A stretch of 64,000 nt of DNA from Leisingera caerulea DSM 24564 (GCF_000473325.1 NZ_KI421513.1:2303217-2367216), one strand, 5' to 3'; shown: positions 1 to 9,753, counted from the first letter of the stretch. Notes: a model not told the origin generated them from the letters alone. Translations and numbers: made by a program.

Positions 1-1
1 G

Positions 2-73
2 GCGACCTATCCGGACGCGGATGAAGCAGAGTTGATCCGCGCCGCGCTGCGCCTGCTGGCGCCGAAGGGATAA
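2..73 (+). CDS. ruvA: RuvA C-terminus (partial, 5' end outside window)
   Basis: Only the last 23 codons are visible, ending LIRAALRLLAPKG then TAA. This resembles the end of RuvA domain III, which in the family contacts RuvB and regulates its ATPase during Holliday-junction branch migration. The call rests on that tail and on the position just upstream of ruvB, the usual ruvA-ruvB order. The fragment is too short for a sequence-only identification, so the context carries most of the weight. Confidence 0.7.
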   Translation, partial: ATYPDADEAELIRAALRLLAPKG

Positions 74-120
74 GAAAATGCCTGCAAGCATATGCGAGAT
101 TTTGGATAGGGCGGCGCCCG

Positions 121-140
121 GCCCGGCCTGTCGGCCGGGC
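121..140 (+). other. GC-rich hairpin between ruvA and ruvB
   Basis: GCCCGGCC, a 4-nt loop TGTC, then GGCCGGGC form a perfect 8-bp stem-loop in the ruvA-ruvB gap. No T-run follows, so a standard Rho-independent terminator is unlikely. It may act as an mRNA stability or partial-attenuation element. Confidence 0.5.
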
Positions 141-178
141 CGATCTGCAGAAAAGTTGAAGCACGCGGAGTACCGCAG

Positions 179-1210
179 ATGATTGACGCCGACCCCGCCC
201 TGCGCCCCGAACCGCTGCCGGAAGACAGCGCTGCGGAAAACGACCGCGCCCTGCGTCCCCAGGGCCTCGGCGAATTCATCGGCCAGGCCGAAGCCCGCGC
301 CAACCTGCGTGTCTTCATCGAAAGCGCCCGCCGCCGCGGCGAGGCGATGGACCACACACTGTTTCATGGCCCGCCGGGCCTCGGCAAGACCACTCTGGCC
401 CAGATCGTCGCCCGCGAGCTGGGGGTGAACTTCCGAATGACCTCCGGCCCGGTGCTGGCCAAGGCCGGCGACCTGGCGGCGATCCTGACCAACCTCGAAT
501 CCCGCGACGTGCTGTTCATTGACGAAATCCACCGTCTGAACCCGGCGGTGGAGGAAGTGCTCTACCCGGCGATGGAGGATTTCGAGCTGGACCTGGTGAT
601 TGGCGAAGGCCCCGCCGCGCGTACCGTGCGTATCGAGTTGCAGCCCTTCACCCTTGTCGGCGCCACCACCCGCATGGGCCTGCTGACCACGCCGCTGCGC
701 GACCGGTTCGGTATTCCGACCCGGCTGCAGTTCTACACAATTGATGAGCTGTTTGAGATTGTCAGCCGCAACGCCCGCAAGCTGGGCGCGCCGGCCGATG
801 ACGCCGGCGCCCGCGAGATCGCGCGGCGCGCCAGGGGCACCCCCAGGATCGCCGGGCGGCTCCTGCGCCGCGTGGTGGACTTCGCGGTTGTCGAGGGCGA
901 TGGAACCATCACCCGCGAGTTGGCCGATGGCGCGCTGACCCGGCTGGGGGTGGACCAGCTGGGGCTCGACGGGGCCGACCGGCGGTATTTGAAGCTGATC
1001 GCGGAGAATTACGGCGGCGGGCCGGTGGGGATCGAAACGATTTCGGCCGCCCTCAGCGAGAGCCGCGACGCGCTGGAAGAAGTAATCGAGCCATATCTTT
1101 TGCAGCAGGGGCTGATCCAGCGCACCCCGCGCGGCCGGATGCTGGCGCAAAAGGCCTGGACCCATTTGGGAATGGCGCCGCCGCGCAGCCAGAACGACCT
1201 GTTCGGGTAA
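179..1210 (+). CDS. ruvB: Holliday junction branch migration DNA helicase RuvB
   Basis: RuvB is the hexameric AAA+ motor that, with RuvA, drives branch migration of Holliday junctions in recombinational repair. The 343-aa product has the family's usual length. Walker A GPPGLGKT lies at residues 64-71, Walker B LFIDEIH around 112-118 and the sensor motif GATTR at 161-165, followed by the C-terminal winged-helix part. The ATG at 179 is preceded by a GCGGAG-like ribosome site. It follows the ruvA end by about 105 bp with a hairpin between, so ruvA-ruvB may still be one transcript. Confidence 0.97.
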   Translation: MIDADPALRPEPLPEDSAAENDRALRPQGLGEFIGQAEARANLRVFIESARRRGEAMDHTLFHGPPGLGKTTLAQIVARELGVNFRMTSGPVLAKAGDLAAILTNLESRDVLFIDEIHRLNPAVEEVLYPAMEDFELDLVIGEGPAARTVRIELQPFTLVGATTRMGLLTTPLRDRFGIPTRLQFYTIDELFEIVSRNARKLGAPADDAGAREIARRARGTPRIAGRLLRRVVDFAVVEGDGTITRELADGALTRLGVDQLGLDGADRRYLKLIAENYGGGPVGIETISAALSESRDALEEVIEPYLLQQGLIQRTPRGRMLAQKAWTHLGMAPPRSQNDLFG

Positions 1211-1246
1211 AAGCAGCGCGCACCACCATAAGTTGTGTCAGTGATG

Positions 1247-1282
1247 CTGCCCAAATGTTTCGCGCGCGAAACATTTGGGCAG
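1247..1282. repeat. 36-bp perfect palindrome downstream of ruvB
   Basis: The 36 bases are exactly self-complementary: each arm begins CTGCCCAAATGTTT and the centre is an alternating CG run. It starts 37 bp after the ruvB stop. No T-run follows on either strand. It could be a transcript-end hairpin, a protein-binding palindrome or part of a dispersed repeat. The arm sequence GCCCAAA-GTTT is echoed in the AT-rich hairpin at 19138-19160. Confidence 0.8.
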
Positions 1283-1329
1283 GATGACTGACCTATTTGC
1301 GAGGCACCGATTTCTATTCCAGGCAGGCG

Positions 1330-1500
1330 CTCCCGCCCACCGCCAGCCCATCACAGATGGGCCTGCGCCTGTTGGGCGTGGCGCCGCGCTCACGCGCGGC
1401 GCAGCTGCGCTCAATCCGGGCCTGCGCCGCGTCAGCGGCGCCGGGCCCAAGGCTGCTGCCGGCGGCCTGGCGCAGCCAGGAGGCCGGGCAGGCGCGGGAG
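1330..1500. repeat. Structured intergenic repeat, copy A
   Basis: The outer box CTCCCGC at 1330 is matched by an inverted GCGGGAG at 1494-1500. Inside are inner boxes GTTGGGC at 1371 and GCCCAAG at 1445-1451. The left half holds stem GCCCAT/ATGGGC (1346-1362). The right half holds GGCCTGGC pairing with GCCAGG plus a bulge and GGCC (1464-1485). The core GTTGGGCGTGGCGCCGC is shared with copies B and C and, in part, D. It fills the gap between ruvB and the unknown gene at 1562. No coding potential is apparent. Confidence 0.65.
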
Positions 1501-1561
1501 CCGCCCCCTTGCCGCCGCGCGGCGCAGACGGCATAGACAGGGCAGGACCAAGGAGACGCCC

Positions 1562-2227
1562 ATGACCGCCCAGCTGCCAGACCTGACGCCGGAGCAGATC
1601 GAAGCCCTGTTCACCCGCCACGACGGCTCTTACGCCTTTGCCCGCTGGGGGCGGCCTGTGGCGCCGATTGTGTTCGGGGTGCAGGATGAGACGCTGAAAA
1701 CCGTCAAAGGCGCCCTGGAGGCGGTGATGACGCTGGCGGGCCACCAGATGGCCGAGACCGACCCGGAGCTGGGCTCGAACCTGATGTTCTTCTTCTTCCG
1801 CGACTGGGATGAGCTGCTCGCGGTGCCGGACCTGGACCGGCTGATCCCGGGGCTGGCACCGCTGGTTGCACGGCTGAAAGAGGGCGATGCCAGCCAGTAC
1901 CGCGCGTTCCGGTTTGACGATCAGGGCGGCATCAAGGCGGCGTTTGTGTTCCTGCGGATGCAGGGCGCGATGGCGCAAATGCCAGCCGAGACGCTGGCGC
2001 TTACGCAGGCGGTGCAGGTGGCGCTGATGTGGGGTGATGCGGCCTTTACTGAGGCCTCGCCGCTTGCGGTGCTGCCGGAGACCGGCGCCACCATCCTGCG
2101 CCCGGAGATCGCGGGCGTGATTGCCGCAGCTTACGACCGGATGATGCCGGTGGCGGCGGAGGACAAATCCCACGCCCTGCGCCTGTTTGCGCGCCTGCAG
2201 GCCCCGGCGGAACCGCCGCAACCCTGA
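1562..2227 (+). CDS. Conserved hypothetical protein, function not recognised
   Basis: This is a 221-aa soluble protein with no signal peptide or membrane segment, and I do not recognise a domain. It is moderately acidic and includes a distinctive FFFFRDWDELL stretch near residue 76. The C-terminus ends in a Pro-rich tail. ATG 1562 follows an AGGAGACGCC ribosome site. Its stop overlaps the thpR start in a TGATG junction, so the two genes are translationally coupled. It may belong with RNA or lipid metabolism genes, but nothing in the sequence shows a function. Confidence 0.75.
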   Translation: MTAQLPDLTPEQIEALFTRHDGSYAFARWGRPVAPIVFGVQDETLKTVKGALEAVMTLAGHQMAETDPELGSNLMFFFFRDWDELLAVPDLDRLIPGLAPLVARLKEGDASQYRAFRFDDQGGIKAAFVFLRMQGAMAQMPAETLALTQAVQVALMWGDAAFTEASPLAVLPETGATILRPEIAGVIAAAYDRMMPVAAEDKSHALRLFARLQAPAEPPQP

Positions 2228-2769
2228 TGCGCGCTTTCCTGGGCCTGCCGCTGCCCGACGCAGCCCTGGACGCGCTGGAGCGCGTGCAGGAGGGGCTGAC
2301 GGTGGGCCGCCATGTCCCGGCAGAAAACATGCACCTGACGCTCGCCTTCCTGGATGACCAGCCGGAGGCAGCGCTGCAGGCGCTGCATCAGTTGCTGGCG
2401 GAGATCAGCACGCCGCCATTGACGCTGTCCTTCCGCGGGCTGGACACCTTTGGCGGCAAGCTGCCGCGGGTGCTGGCGGCGGAGGTGCAGAAAACGCCGG
2501 AACTGACCCAGCTGCGCAGCCGTGTCCGCAGTGCCTGCCGCGATGCGGGAATGGACCTCTCCCGCGAGCGCTTCCGCCCGCATGTGACCCTGGCCCGCTT
2601 TCCCCGGCATCTGGAGGCCGGGCAGGTGGAGAAGATTGCGCGCTTTCTGGCGGAAGCGGCGGGGTTCCGGCTGGACTGCGAGGCGGAGAGTTTTGCGCTG
2701 TACCAGTCGACGCTGGCACCGGACGGTGCGCGGTATGACGTGCTGGCGGAATATCCCCTGAAGGGTTGA
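2227..2769 (+). CDS. thpR: RNA 2',3'-cyclic phosphodiesterase (LigT/ThpR family)
   Basis: Enzymes of this 2H phosphoesterase family hydrolyse 2',3'-cyclic phosphates on RNA ends; the physiological substrate in bacteria is uncertain. The product is 180 aa, normal for ThpR. Both diagnostic H-x-T motifs are present: HLTLAF near residue 38 and HVTLARF near residue 119, which supply the two catalytic histidines. The start overlaps the upstream stop by one base (TGATG), so it is co-translated with the preceding unknown gene. Confidence 0.9.
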   Translation: MRAFLGLPLPDAALDALERVQEGLTVGRHVPAENMHLTLAFLDDQPEAALQALHQLLAEISTPPLTLSFRGLDTFGGKLPRVLAAEVQKTPELTQLRSRVRSACRDAGMDLSRERFRPHVTLARFPRHLEAGQVEKIARFLAEAAGFRLDCEAESFALYQSTLAPDGARYDVLAEYPLKG

Positions 2770-2830
2770 GCGGCTTGCAGCGGCCTGGCGCCGCCCATAG
2801 GGTGCGCACGGCTATTCAGGAGGGCAGTCA

Positions 2831-3214
2831 ATGCACCACGAGTTCCCCGTCCGGGTCTATTACGAAGACACCGACATGGGCGGGATTGTCTATCACGCCA
2901 ATTATCTGCGGTTCATCGAACGCGCCCGCAGCGACTGGGTGCGCGGCATCGGGGTGGATCAGAATGCCATGCGTGAGAGCGGGCTGATCTATGTGGTGCG
3001 CCGGATCGAGGCGGACTACCTGGCGCCTGCCAAGTTCGACGAGGAGCTGCTGGTCACCACCTCCATGCAGAACGTGACGCCCGCCCGGATGGTGCTGAGT
3101 CAAGAGGTCACACGGGACGGCAAGCCGTTGTTCCGGGCGAAGGTCACCATCGCCTGCATCACCACGGGCGGCACACCGGCCCGGCTGCCGGCAGAGATTC
3201 GCGCATTGCGGTAA
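2831..3214 (+). CDS. ybgC: Tol-Pal system-associated acyl-CoA thioesterase YbgC
   Basis: This is a 127-aa hotdog-fold thioesterase of the 4HBT/YbgC group. The catalytic motif is visible near the N-terminus as EDTDMGGIVYHANYLRFIE, with the family Asp in DTDMGG and a His in YHANY. YbgC is membrane associated, acts on acyl-CoA or acyl-ACP thioesters and may link phospholipid metabolism to the Tol complex. The start has a good AGGAGGG ribosome site. It precedes tolQ, as in most tol operons, with a 106-bp gap that may hold a separate tol promoter. Confidence 0.93.
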   Translation: MHHEFPVRVYYEDTDMGGIVYHANYLRFIERARSDWVRGIGVDQNAMRESGLIYVVRRIEADYLAPAKFDEELLVTTSMQNVTPARMVLSQEVTRDGKPLFRAKVTIACITTGGTPARLPAEIRALR

Positions 3215-3320
3215 CATTTGGCGCGTCACCGCCTGTTTTGATGGTCTTTGGCGTTGATCTGCGCTAGCGTCCCGTCAAATAAGGCCGGATAAACGGCCGG
3301 AACATCTATAGAGCAGGCGA

Positions 3321-4016
3321 ATGGAAGCAGAAACTCTGGCGCTGGCGCAGGAGATTGATTTCTCCATGTGGGGCCTATTCGCGCGGGCCACCGTGACCGT
3401 GAAACTGGTGATGCTGATGCTGGTGGGGGCCTCGATCTGGTCCTGGGGCATCATCATTCAGAAGATGATCAACTACCGCAAGGCGCGGCAGGAGGCGGAT
3501 GCCTTTGACCGGGCCTTCTGGTCGGGCAATCCGCTGGATTCGCTGTTCGACCAGATCGGTGCTGAGCCTCCCGGCCAGGCGGCGCGGATCTTTTCCGCCG
3601 GCATGACCGAATGGCGGCGCAGCCACCGCAGCGACGGCGGCCTGATCCCCGGCGCGCAGGCGCGCATCGACCGGTCAATGGATGTGGCCATCGCCAAGGA
3701 GACCGAGGGGCTGCAAAGCGGCCTGTCGGTGCTGGCCACCGTCGGGTCCACCGCGCCCTTCGTGGGTCTGTTCGGGACCGTCTGGGGCATCATGACCGCG
3801 TTTATCGAGATTGCCGAGCAGCAGAACACCAACCTGGCCGTTGTGGCGCCGGGCATTGCCGAGGCGCTGATGGCGACCGGCCTGGGCCTGCTGGCCGCGA
3901 TCCCGGCGGTGGTTTTCTACAACAAGCTGAGCGCGGACAGCGACCGCATCATCGGCGGCTATGAGGCCTTTGCCGATGAGTTCGCCACCATCCTCAGCCG
4001 CCAGCTGGATTCCTGA
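3321..4016 (+). CDS. tolQ: Tol-Pal inner-membrane proton-channel protein TolQ
   Basis: TolQ (231 aa, typical length) belongs to the MotA/TolQ/ExbB proton-channel family. With TolR it uses proton motive force to energise TolA. A first membrane helix lies at about residues 25-45 (VMLMLVGASIWSWGIII). Two more lie around 140-165 and 175-200, including the family segment GSTAPFVGLFGTVWGIM. It leads tolR by only 4 bp, so the two are almost certainly co-translated. Confidence 0.96.
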   Translation: MEAETLALAQEIDFSMWGLFARATVTVKLVMLMLVGASIWSWGIIIQKMINYRKARQEADAFDRAFWSGNPLDSLFDQIGAEPPGQAARIFSAGMTEWRRSHRSDGGLIPGAQARIDRSMDVAIAKETEGLQSGLSVLATVGSTAPFVGLFGTVWGIMTAFIEIAEQQNTNLAVVAPGIAEALMATGLGLLAAIPAVVFYNKLSADSDRIIGGYEAFADEFATILSRQLDS

Positions 4017-4020
4017 GGCC

Positions 4021-4512
<492 letters not shown>

Positions 4513-4527
4513 GCGGGGACGCGGACG

Positions 4528-5655
4528 GTGCAGACCGGAACCAAGATCTCTCTTGCCGGACACGGTTTGCTGATGGGATGGGTTGTCTTTGGCGCCTGGT
4601 TCCCGTCCGAACCCTTGCCGTCCAATGTGCAGCAGGTGGCGCTGATTTCGGCTGAGCAGTTCGAGAAACTGAGCCAGCAGCGCAAGGCGCCGCAGGTCGC
4701 TCCGGAGCCTGCGCCGCTGAACGAGCCTGCCGAGGTGCAGCCCGCGCCGGAGCCCGCACCGCAGCCCGACCCGGAACCCGAAATTTCCCGGCCCGAACCG
4801 GTGGCACCGGCGGAGCCCGACCCGCAGGTGGTGGAACTGCCCGATGCGCAGCCCGAGCCTGAGGTGCCGGATGCGCCTCCGGCAGCGGCGGAAGAGCCGG
4901 AAATTGCCGCGCTGGTGCCGCAGGTCAGGCCGGAGGCTGCGCCGCGCCCGGTGGACCGGGTGGCGCCGGAGCCGGTTGCGCCGCCGGAGCCGGACACGCG
5001 GATCGACGATATCGTGCAGCCTGAGGTGGCGCCGGAACAGGGCGCCGAGACCGATCAGGAGGTGCAGGAGGCCACCGCGCGCGAGGCTGCCAGCGACCGG
5101 ATCGTCACCGAGGAGAACGAGGGCGAGGACGTCGCGGCCTCTGCTGCGCCCGCCATTTCCAAGCGCCCCGTGACCCGGCCGTCGCGGCCGCAGCCGGAAC
5201 CGGACAGGCAGGTCACCGAAGCCGCGCAGCCGGCAGAGCCGGAGCAGTCCAGCACGTCCTCTGCCGTGGCGGACGCCTTGGCAGAGGCGCTGGCGGGCGG
5301 CGCCGATGTGGAGGCGCCGGAACCTTCTGGCCCGCCGCTGACGCTGGGCGAAAAGGACGCCTTGCGGGTGGCGGTGTCGCAGTGCTGGAATGTGGGCTCG
5401 CTGTCCACCGATGCGCTGAAAACCACCGTGGTTGTTGCGGTGTCGCTGGCGCAGGACGGCCGGCCCGACACGGGCTCTATCCGGATGCTGTCCAGCACCG
5501 GCGGCGCATCGTCGGCGGCGCAGCAGGCCTTTGACGCGGCCCGGCGGGCGATTATCCGCTGCGGCGCCAGGGGATTTCAGCTTCCGGCTGAAAAATACGC
5601 GCAATGGCGTGATATTGAGATGACATTCAATCCTGAAAGGATGCGGATCAAATGA
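4528..5655 (+). CDS. tolA: TolA-like cell-envelope integrity protein
   Basis: This is a 375-aa energy transducer beginning at GTG 4528. A short N-terminal membrane anchor (residues about 8-27, [17 protein letters not shown]) leads into a long Pro/Glu/Ala-rich periplasmic spacer (about 50-260). The C-terminal TolA/TonB-like domain (about 275-375) includes the conserved SQCWNVG segment. Spacer composition diverges rapidly in this family, so the operon position between tolR and tolB confirms the identity. Its stop overlaps the tolB start as ATGA. Confidence 0.9.
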   Translation: MQTGTKISLAGHGLLMGWVVFGAWFPSEPLPSNVQQVALISAEQFEKLSQQRKAPQVAPEPAPLNEPAEVQPAPEPAPQPDPEPEISRPEPVAPAEPDPQVVELPDAQPEPEVPDAPPAAAEEPEIAALVPQVRPEAAPRPVDRVAPEPVAPPEPDTRIDDIVQPEVAPEQGAETDQEVQEATAREAASDRIVTEENEGEDVAASAAPAISKRPVTRPSRPQPEPDRQVTEAAQPAEPEQSSTSSAVADALAEALAGGADVEAPEPSGPPLTLGEKDALRVAVSQCWNVGSLSTDALKTTVVVAVSLAQDGRPDTGSIRMLSSTGGASSAAQQAFDAARRAIIRCGARGFQLPAEKYAQWRDIEMTFNPERMRIK

Positions 5656-6977
5656 GGAATTTTCTGGCAGCACTCCTGATCGGCGCCTCGGCACTGGCCG
5701 GGGCAGGCGCAGCCGCGGCGCAGACCGGCCCGCTCCGCATCGAAATCGACCAGGGCGTGATCGAACCTTTGCCTTATGCGGTGCCGGATTTCGTGCCGGA
5801 AACCCCGGCGGCTGCGGAATATGCCACCGAAATCGCGCGCGTTATCGCCTCTGACCTCAGCGGCACCGGGCTGTTCCGGGAAGTGCCTGCCAGCGCCCAT
5901 ATCTCCAAGGTGGCGGCGTTCGACGCCCCGGTGAAATTTGCCGATTGGAAGGCGGTGAACGCCCAGGCACTGATCACCGGCGCGGTCAGCGTCACCGGCA
6001 ACCGGCTGACGGTCCGGTTCCGCGGCTATGACGTGTTTGCGGAAAAGGAACTGGAAACCGCGCTGCAGTTCACCGGCACCACCGACGGCTGGCGGCGGAT
6101 GGCGCATAAGGTGGCGGATGCCATCTACAGCGAGATTACGGGAGAGAGCGGTTATTTCGACAGCCGGGTGGTCTATGTCTCCGAGAGCGGGCCCAAGAAC
6201 GACCGCCGCAAGCGGCTGGCGGTGATGGATTACGATGGCGCCAATGTGCAGTACCTGACCAACAGCGCCTCCATCGTGCTGGCGCCGCGGTTCTCGCCCA
6301 CTGGTGACCGGGTGCTGTATACCAGCTACGAAAGCGGCTTCCCGCAGATCCACGTGCTGGATGTGGGCCAGGTGCAGCGCAAGGTGCTGTCCAGCGGCGA
6401 CGGCACCATGAGCTTTGCGCCGCGGTTTGCGCCGGACGGGCGCACCGTGGTCTATTCGCAGACGCAGGGCGGCAATACCGACCTCTATTCGATGGATATC
6501 GAAACCGGCGCCAAGACCCGGCTGACCTCTGCCCCGTCGATCGAGACGGCGCCGTCGTTCTCGCCTGATGGCAGCCAGATCGTGTTTGAAAGCGACCGCT
6601 CCGGCAGCCAGCAGCTGTATGTGATGCCCGCGGGCGGCGGCGAGGCGCGGCGGATCAGCTTCGGGCAGGGCCGTTACGGCACCCCGGTATGGTCGCCGCG
6701 CGGCGACATGGTGGCCTTCACCAAGCAGAACAAGGGCCGCTTCCACATCGGCGTGATGCGCACCGACGGCAGCGAGGAGCGGTTGCTGACCGCCTCTTTC
6801 CTGGACGAAGGGCCGACCTGGGCGCCCAATGGCCGGGTGATCATGTTCACCCGTGAAAGCCAGGGCAGCGCCGGGCGGGCGCTGCTGTATTCGGTGGATA
6901 TCACCGGCCGCAACCTCAAGCCGGTCAAGACGCCGGACGGGGCCTCGGACCCGTCGTGGTCGCCGCTGCAGAAGTAA
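5652..6977 (+). CDS. tolB: Tol-Pal system periplasmic beta-propeller protein TolB
   Basis: TolB is the periplasmic partner of Pal and TolA, acting in outer-membrane invagination during division. The 441-aa product starts with a Sec signal peptide ([20 protein letters not shown], cleavage near AAAQ). An N-terminal domain follows, then six WD40-like propeller repeats with recurring [12 protein letters not shown] and [13 protein letters not shown] blades (about 210-430). The start overlaps the tolA stop by four bases, indicating coupled translation. Confidence 0.96.
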   Translation: MRNFLAALLIGASALAGAGAAAAQTGPLRIEIDQGVIEPLPYAVPDFVPETPAAAEYATEIARVIASDLSGTGLFREVPASAHISKVAAFDAPVKFADWKAVNAQALITGAVSVTGNRLTVRFRGYDVFAEKELETALQFTGTTDGWRRMAHKVADAIYSEITGESGYFDSRVVYVSESGPKNDRRKRLAVMDYDGANVQYLTNSASIVLAPRFSPTGDRVLYTSYESGFPQIHVLDVGQVQRKVLSSGDGTMSFAPRFAPDGRTVVYSQTQGGNTDLYSMDIETGAKTRLTSAPSIETAPSFSPDGSQIVFESDRSGSQQLYVMPAGGGEARRISFGQGRYGTPVWSPRGDMVAFTKQNKGRFHIGVMRTDGSEERLLTASFLDEGPTWAPNGRVIMFTRESQGSAGRALLYSVDITGRNLKPVKTPDGASDPSWSPLQK

Positions 6978-7080
6978 CCGCAGCGGCATTGGAGCCGTTA
7001 AGGCGGGGATACCCGCATAGAACCAGGCCCGGGCTTATGATAACGTCAGGGCAAGAAACGCAAAGGAATAGGCAGACATC

Positions 7081-7593
7081 ATGAGCGGCTTGAAATTGGC
7101 AATGGCGGCGGTTGCCGTGCTGGGGCTTGCAGCCTGCAGCAACAACCCCTGGAACGACGATCTGAACGGTGCCGCCGGGGCAGGCGGCGCAGGCGCGGGC
7201 GCTGGCGCGGGGGCACTGGATCCGGCCAGCCCGGCCTATTTCCAGCAGACCGTGGGCGACCGGGTTCTGTTTGCGGTCGATCAGCACACGCTGTCGCCTG
7301 CGGCGCAGGCCACCCTTCAGGGACAGGCGCGCTGGCTGGCGCAGAACGCTGATTACGCGGTCACCATCGAGGGTCACGCGGATGAGCAGGGCACCCGGGA
7401 ATACAACCTCGGCCTGGGCGCCAAGCGCGCCAATGCCGCCCGCGAATACCTGATCTCGCAAGGCATTTCCGGCAGCCGCATCAAGGTGGTGAGCTATGGC
7501 AAGGAGCGCCCGCTGGAAATCTGCTCGGACGAGACCTGCTATTCCAAGAACCGCCGCGCGGTCACCGTGCTGGCGGGCGGTCTGACGGGGTAA
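7081..7593 (+). CDS. pal: Peptidoglycan-associated lipoprotein Pal
   Basis: Pal is an outer-membrane lipoprotein that ties the membrane to peptidoglycan and binds TolB and TolA. The 170-aa protein has a lipoprotein signal with lipobox LGLAAC, making Cys21 the probable lipidation site. A Gly/Ala-rich linker (GAGGAGAGAGAGA) follows. The OmpA-C domain covers about residues 60-165, with the peptidoglycan-binding segment GHADEQGTREYNLGLGAKRA. A 103-bp gap from tolB leaves room for its own promoter. Confidence 0.96.
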   Translation: MSGLKLAMAAVAVLGLAACSNNPWNDDLNGAAGAGGAGAGAGAGALDPASPAYFQQTVGDRVLFAVDQHTLSPAAQATLQGQARWLAQNADYAVTIEGHADEQGTREYNLGLGAKRANAAREYLISQGISGSRIKVVSYGKERPLEICSDETCYSKNRRAVTVLAGGLTG

Positions 7594-7597
7594 CGGC

Positions 7598-8425
7598 ATG
7601 AAACCTCTGCGCACCGCGCTTCTGGCCACTGTGATGCTGCTGCCGCTGCCGCTGGCGGCGCAGGACCAGCAGACCCTGGCGGACATCCGCCAGGAGCTGA
7701 CCGTCTTGCATGTGGAGGTGCAGCGGCTGAAGCGCGAGCTGTCGACCACTGGATCCCCGTCTGCGGATGTCTCCGGCAACACGGTCCTGGACCGGGTTGC
7801 CGCGATTGAAAGCGAACTGCAGCGGCTGACCCAGAAGACCGAGGAGATGGGCCACCGGATCGACCGGATCGTGGCCGATGGCACCAACCGGATCGGTGAT
7901 CTGGAGTTCCGCCTGGTCGAGCTGGAAGGCGGCGACGTCGGCGCCCTGGGCGAGACCACGACCCTTGGCGGCGGCGAGCTGCCGGCCGCGGTGGCCGCCG
8001 CCCCGCAAGCGGTGGACAGCGGCGCAGCGGGCGGTGAACTGGCGATCGGCGAGCAGGCGGATTTCGATGCCGCCGAGAAGCTGCTGGCCGAAGGCCAGTA
8101 CCAGGAAGCGGCCGAAAAGCTTGCGGCGTTCAATCAGGCCTATCCGGGCAGCCCGCTGGCGGCGGCTGCCGAATTCAGCCGCGGCAAGGCGCTGGACGGG
8201 CTGGGCGACACCCGCGAGGCGGCCCGGGCCTATCTGGCGGCCTTTACCGGCAATTCCTCCGGCCCGGTGGCGCCCAAGGCGCTGTTTGAGCTTGGCGCTG
8301 CATTGGGCCGCCTTGGCCAGACCGATCAGGCCTGCGTGACGCTGTCCGAAGTCGGCGTGCGGTTCCCGGGCACCGGCGCGGAAGAAGAGGCCAGGGCCGA
8401 AATGGCCAAGCTGGGCTGTTCTTGA
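7598..8425 (+). CDS. cpoB: Tol-Pal-associated TPR protein CpoB/YbgF
   Basis: CpoB coordinates the Tol system with peptidoglycan synthesis at the septum. The 275-aa protein has a signal peptide (cleavage near LAAQDQ) and a coiled-coil segment at about residues 25-110 rich in Leu/Glu/Arg heptads. The C-terminal TPR region (about 150-275) includes AEKLLAEGQYQEAAEKLAAF. It starts 4 bp after pal. The stop overlaps the TTG start of tilS. Confidence 0.92.
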   Translation: MKPLRTALLATVMLLPLPLAAQDQQTLADIRQELTVLHVEVQRLKRELSTTGSPSADVSGNTVLDRVAAIESELQRLTQKTEEMGHRIDRIVADGTNRIGDLEFRLVELEGGDVGALGETTTLGGGELPAAVAAAPQAVDSGAAGGELAIGEQADFDAAEKLLAEGQYQEAAEKLAAFNQAYPGSPLAAAAEFSRGKALDGLGDTREAARAYLAAFTGNSSGPVAPKALFELGAALGRLGQTDQACVTLSEVGVRFPGTGAEEEARAEMAKLGCS

Positions 8426-9675
8426 CACCGGCCGGGCGGGATATCCCTGCTCTGGTGCGCAGCCGGTTCCGTTCTGCTCTGCCCGCCAGGCTGGGTATTG
8501 CCCTGTCCGGCGGCGGTGATTCGATGGCCCTTTTGCATCTGCTGCACGAGTGTTTCGGCGGCGGAGAGGTTGAGCTTTACGCGGCAACCGTCGACCACGG
8601 GCTGCGCCCCGGCTCGGCGGATGAGGCGGCAGCGGCCGGCGCCGCAGCGGCCCGGCTTGGCATCCCCCATGAGGTGCTGCAGTGGACGGACAGGCCGCAG
8701 GACGGCAACCTGCAGGCCCAGGCGCGGGCGGCGCGGTATGAGCTGCTGTGCGGCTGGGCGCGGCAGCACGATATCCCGGTTCTGGCGCTTGGCCACACGG
8801 CGGACGATCAGGCTGAAACGGTGCTGATGCGCATGGCCCGTGCCTCTGGCGTGACGGGGCTGTCGGGCATGGCGGAGCGGCGCACCCACAAGGGGGTGAC
8901 CCTGCTGCGGCCGCTTCTGGATGTGAGCCGGAGCGAACTGCGCCGCTATCTGGAGGACCGCGGCGTGGACTGGGCCGAGGATCCAAGCAACGAGGATACA
9001 AGGTTTGAGCGGGTGCGGATGCGCAAGGCGCTGGAGCATCTGGCGCCGCTGGGGCTGACGCCCGAAGTGCTGGCCGGCGTTGCCCGGAACATGTCCAAAG
9101 CGCGTGAGGCGCTTGACTGGTATGTCTTTCTGGCCGCCCGCGACCTGGCGCATGTCCAGGCCGGCGCCGTTGTTTTGTGCCGGCGCAAGTTCCGCACCTT
9201 GCCCGGCGAAATCAGCCACCGGCTGCTGGTGCGCGCGTTCCAATGGATTTCCGGCGCCGCCTATCCGCCGCGCCGGGTGCCGATGGAGAAAGCTGTTCTG
9301 GCTGCGCGCAGCGGCAGTTCGGTGACCCTTGCAGGCTGTCGTCTGGTCAGCACCGCCAAGCAGGTCTGGATCTGCCGGGAATACAATGCCGTGAACGGGG
9401 AAACCGCTTTGCCGGGGCAGCTCTGGGACGGCAGGTGGAAGATTTTCGGCGGCGATGCAAAGGGATGCGAAGTGCGGGCGCTTGGGCGGCAGGGGCTGGC
9501 GCAATGCCCTGACTGGCGCGCCACCGGCGTGCCGGGCCCGGTGCTGGAGGCCACTCCGGCGGTGTGGCGCGGCGCCCGGCTGACCGCTGCTCCTGTGGCT
9601 GGAATGGCCAATGGCTGGTCGGCTGAAACGGCCGGAAGCGAAGAAGAGTTCTTTGCATCCCTTTTATCTCATTGA
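8422..9675 (+). CDS. tilS: tRNA(Ile)-lysidine synthase TilS
   Basis: TilS converts C34 of the CAU-anticodon tRNA-Ile to lysidine using ATP and lysine, which is essential for AUA decoding. The 417-aa protein has the N-type PP-loop SGGGDSMALL near residue 30 and the family segment LGHTADDQAETVLMRMAR. The start is TTG 8422, overlapping the cpoB stop in a TTGA junction. It sits between the tol operon and ftsH, and tilS-ftsH adjacency is common in bacteria. Confidence 0.94.
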   Translation: MTPAGRDIPALVRSRFRSALPARLGIALSGGGDSMALLHLLHECFGGGEVELYAATVDHGLRPGSADEAAAAGAAAARLGIPHEVLQWTDRPQDGNLQAQARAARYELLCGWARQHDIPVLALGHTADDQAETVLMRMARASGVTGLSGMAERRTHKGVTLLRPLLDVSRSELRRYLEDRGVDWAEDPSNEDTRFERVRMRKALEHLAPLGLTPEVLAGVARNMSKAREALDWYVFLAARDLAHVQAGAVVLCRRKFRTLPGEISHRLLVRAFQWISGAAYPPRRVPMEKAVLAARSGSSVTLAGCRLVSTAKQVWICREYNAVNGETALPGQLWDGRWKIFGGDAKGCEVRALGRQGLAQCPDWRATGVPGPVLEATPAVWRGARLTAAPVAGMANGWSAETAGSEEEFFASLLSH

Positions 9676-9753
9676 ACCTGCCTGAATGATCCTTATTTTA
9701 AGCACAACGCAGGCGGCCTGTGAGGTGCGCCTATCTGATAGGGAGAACTTTCC

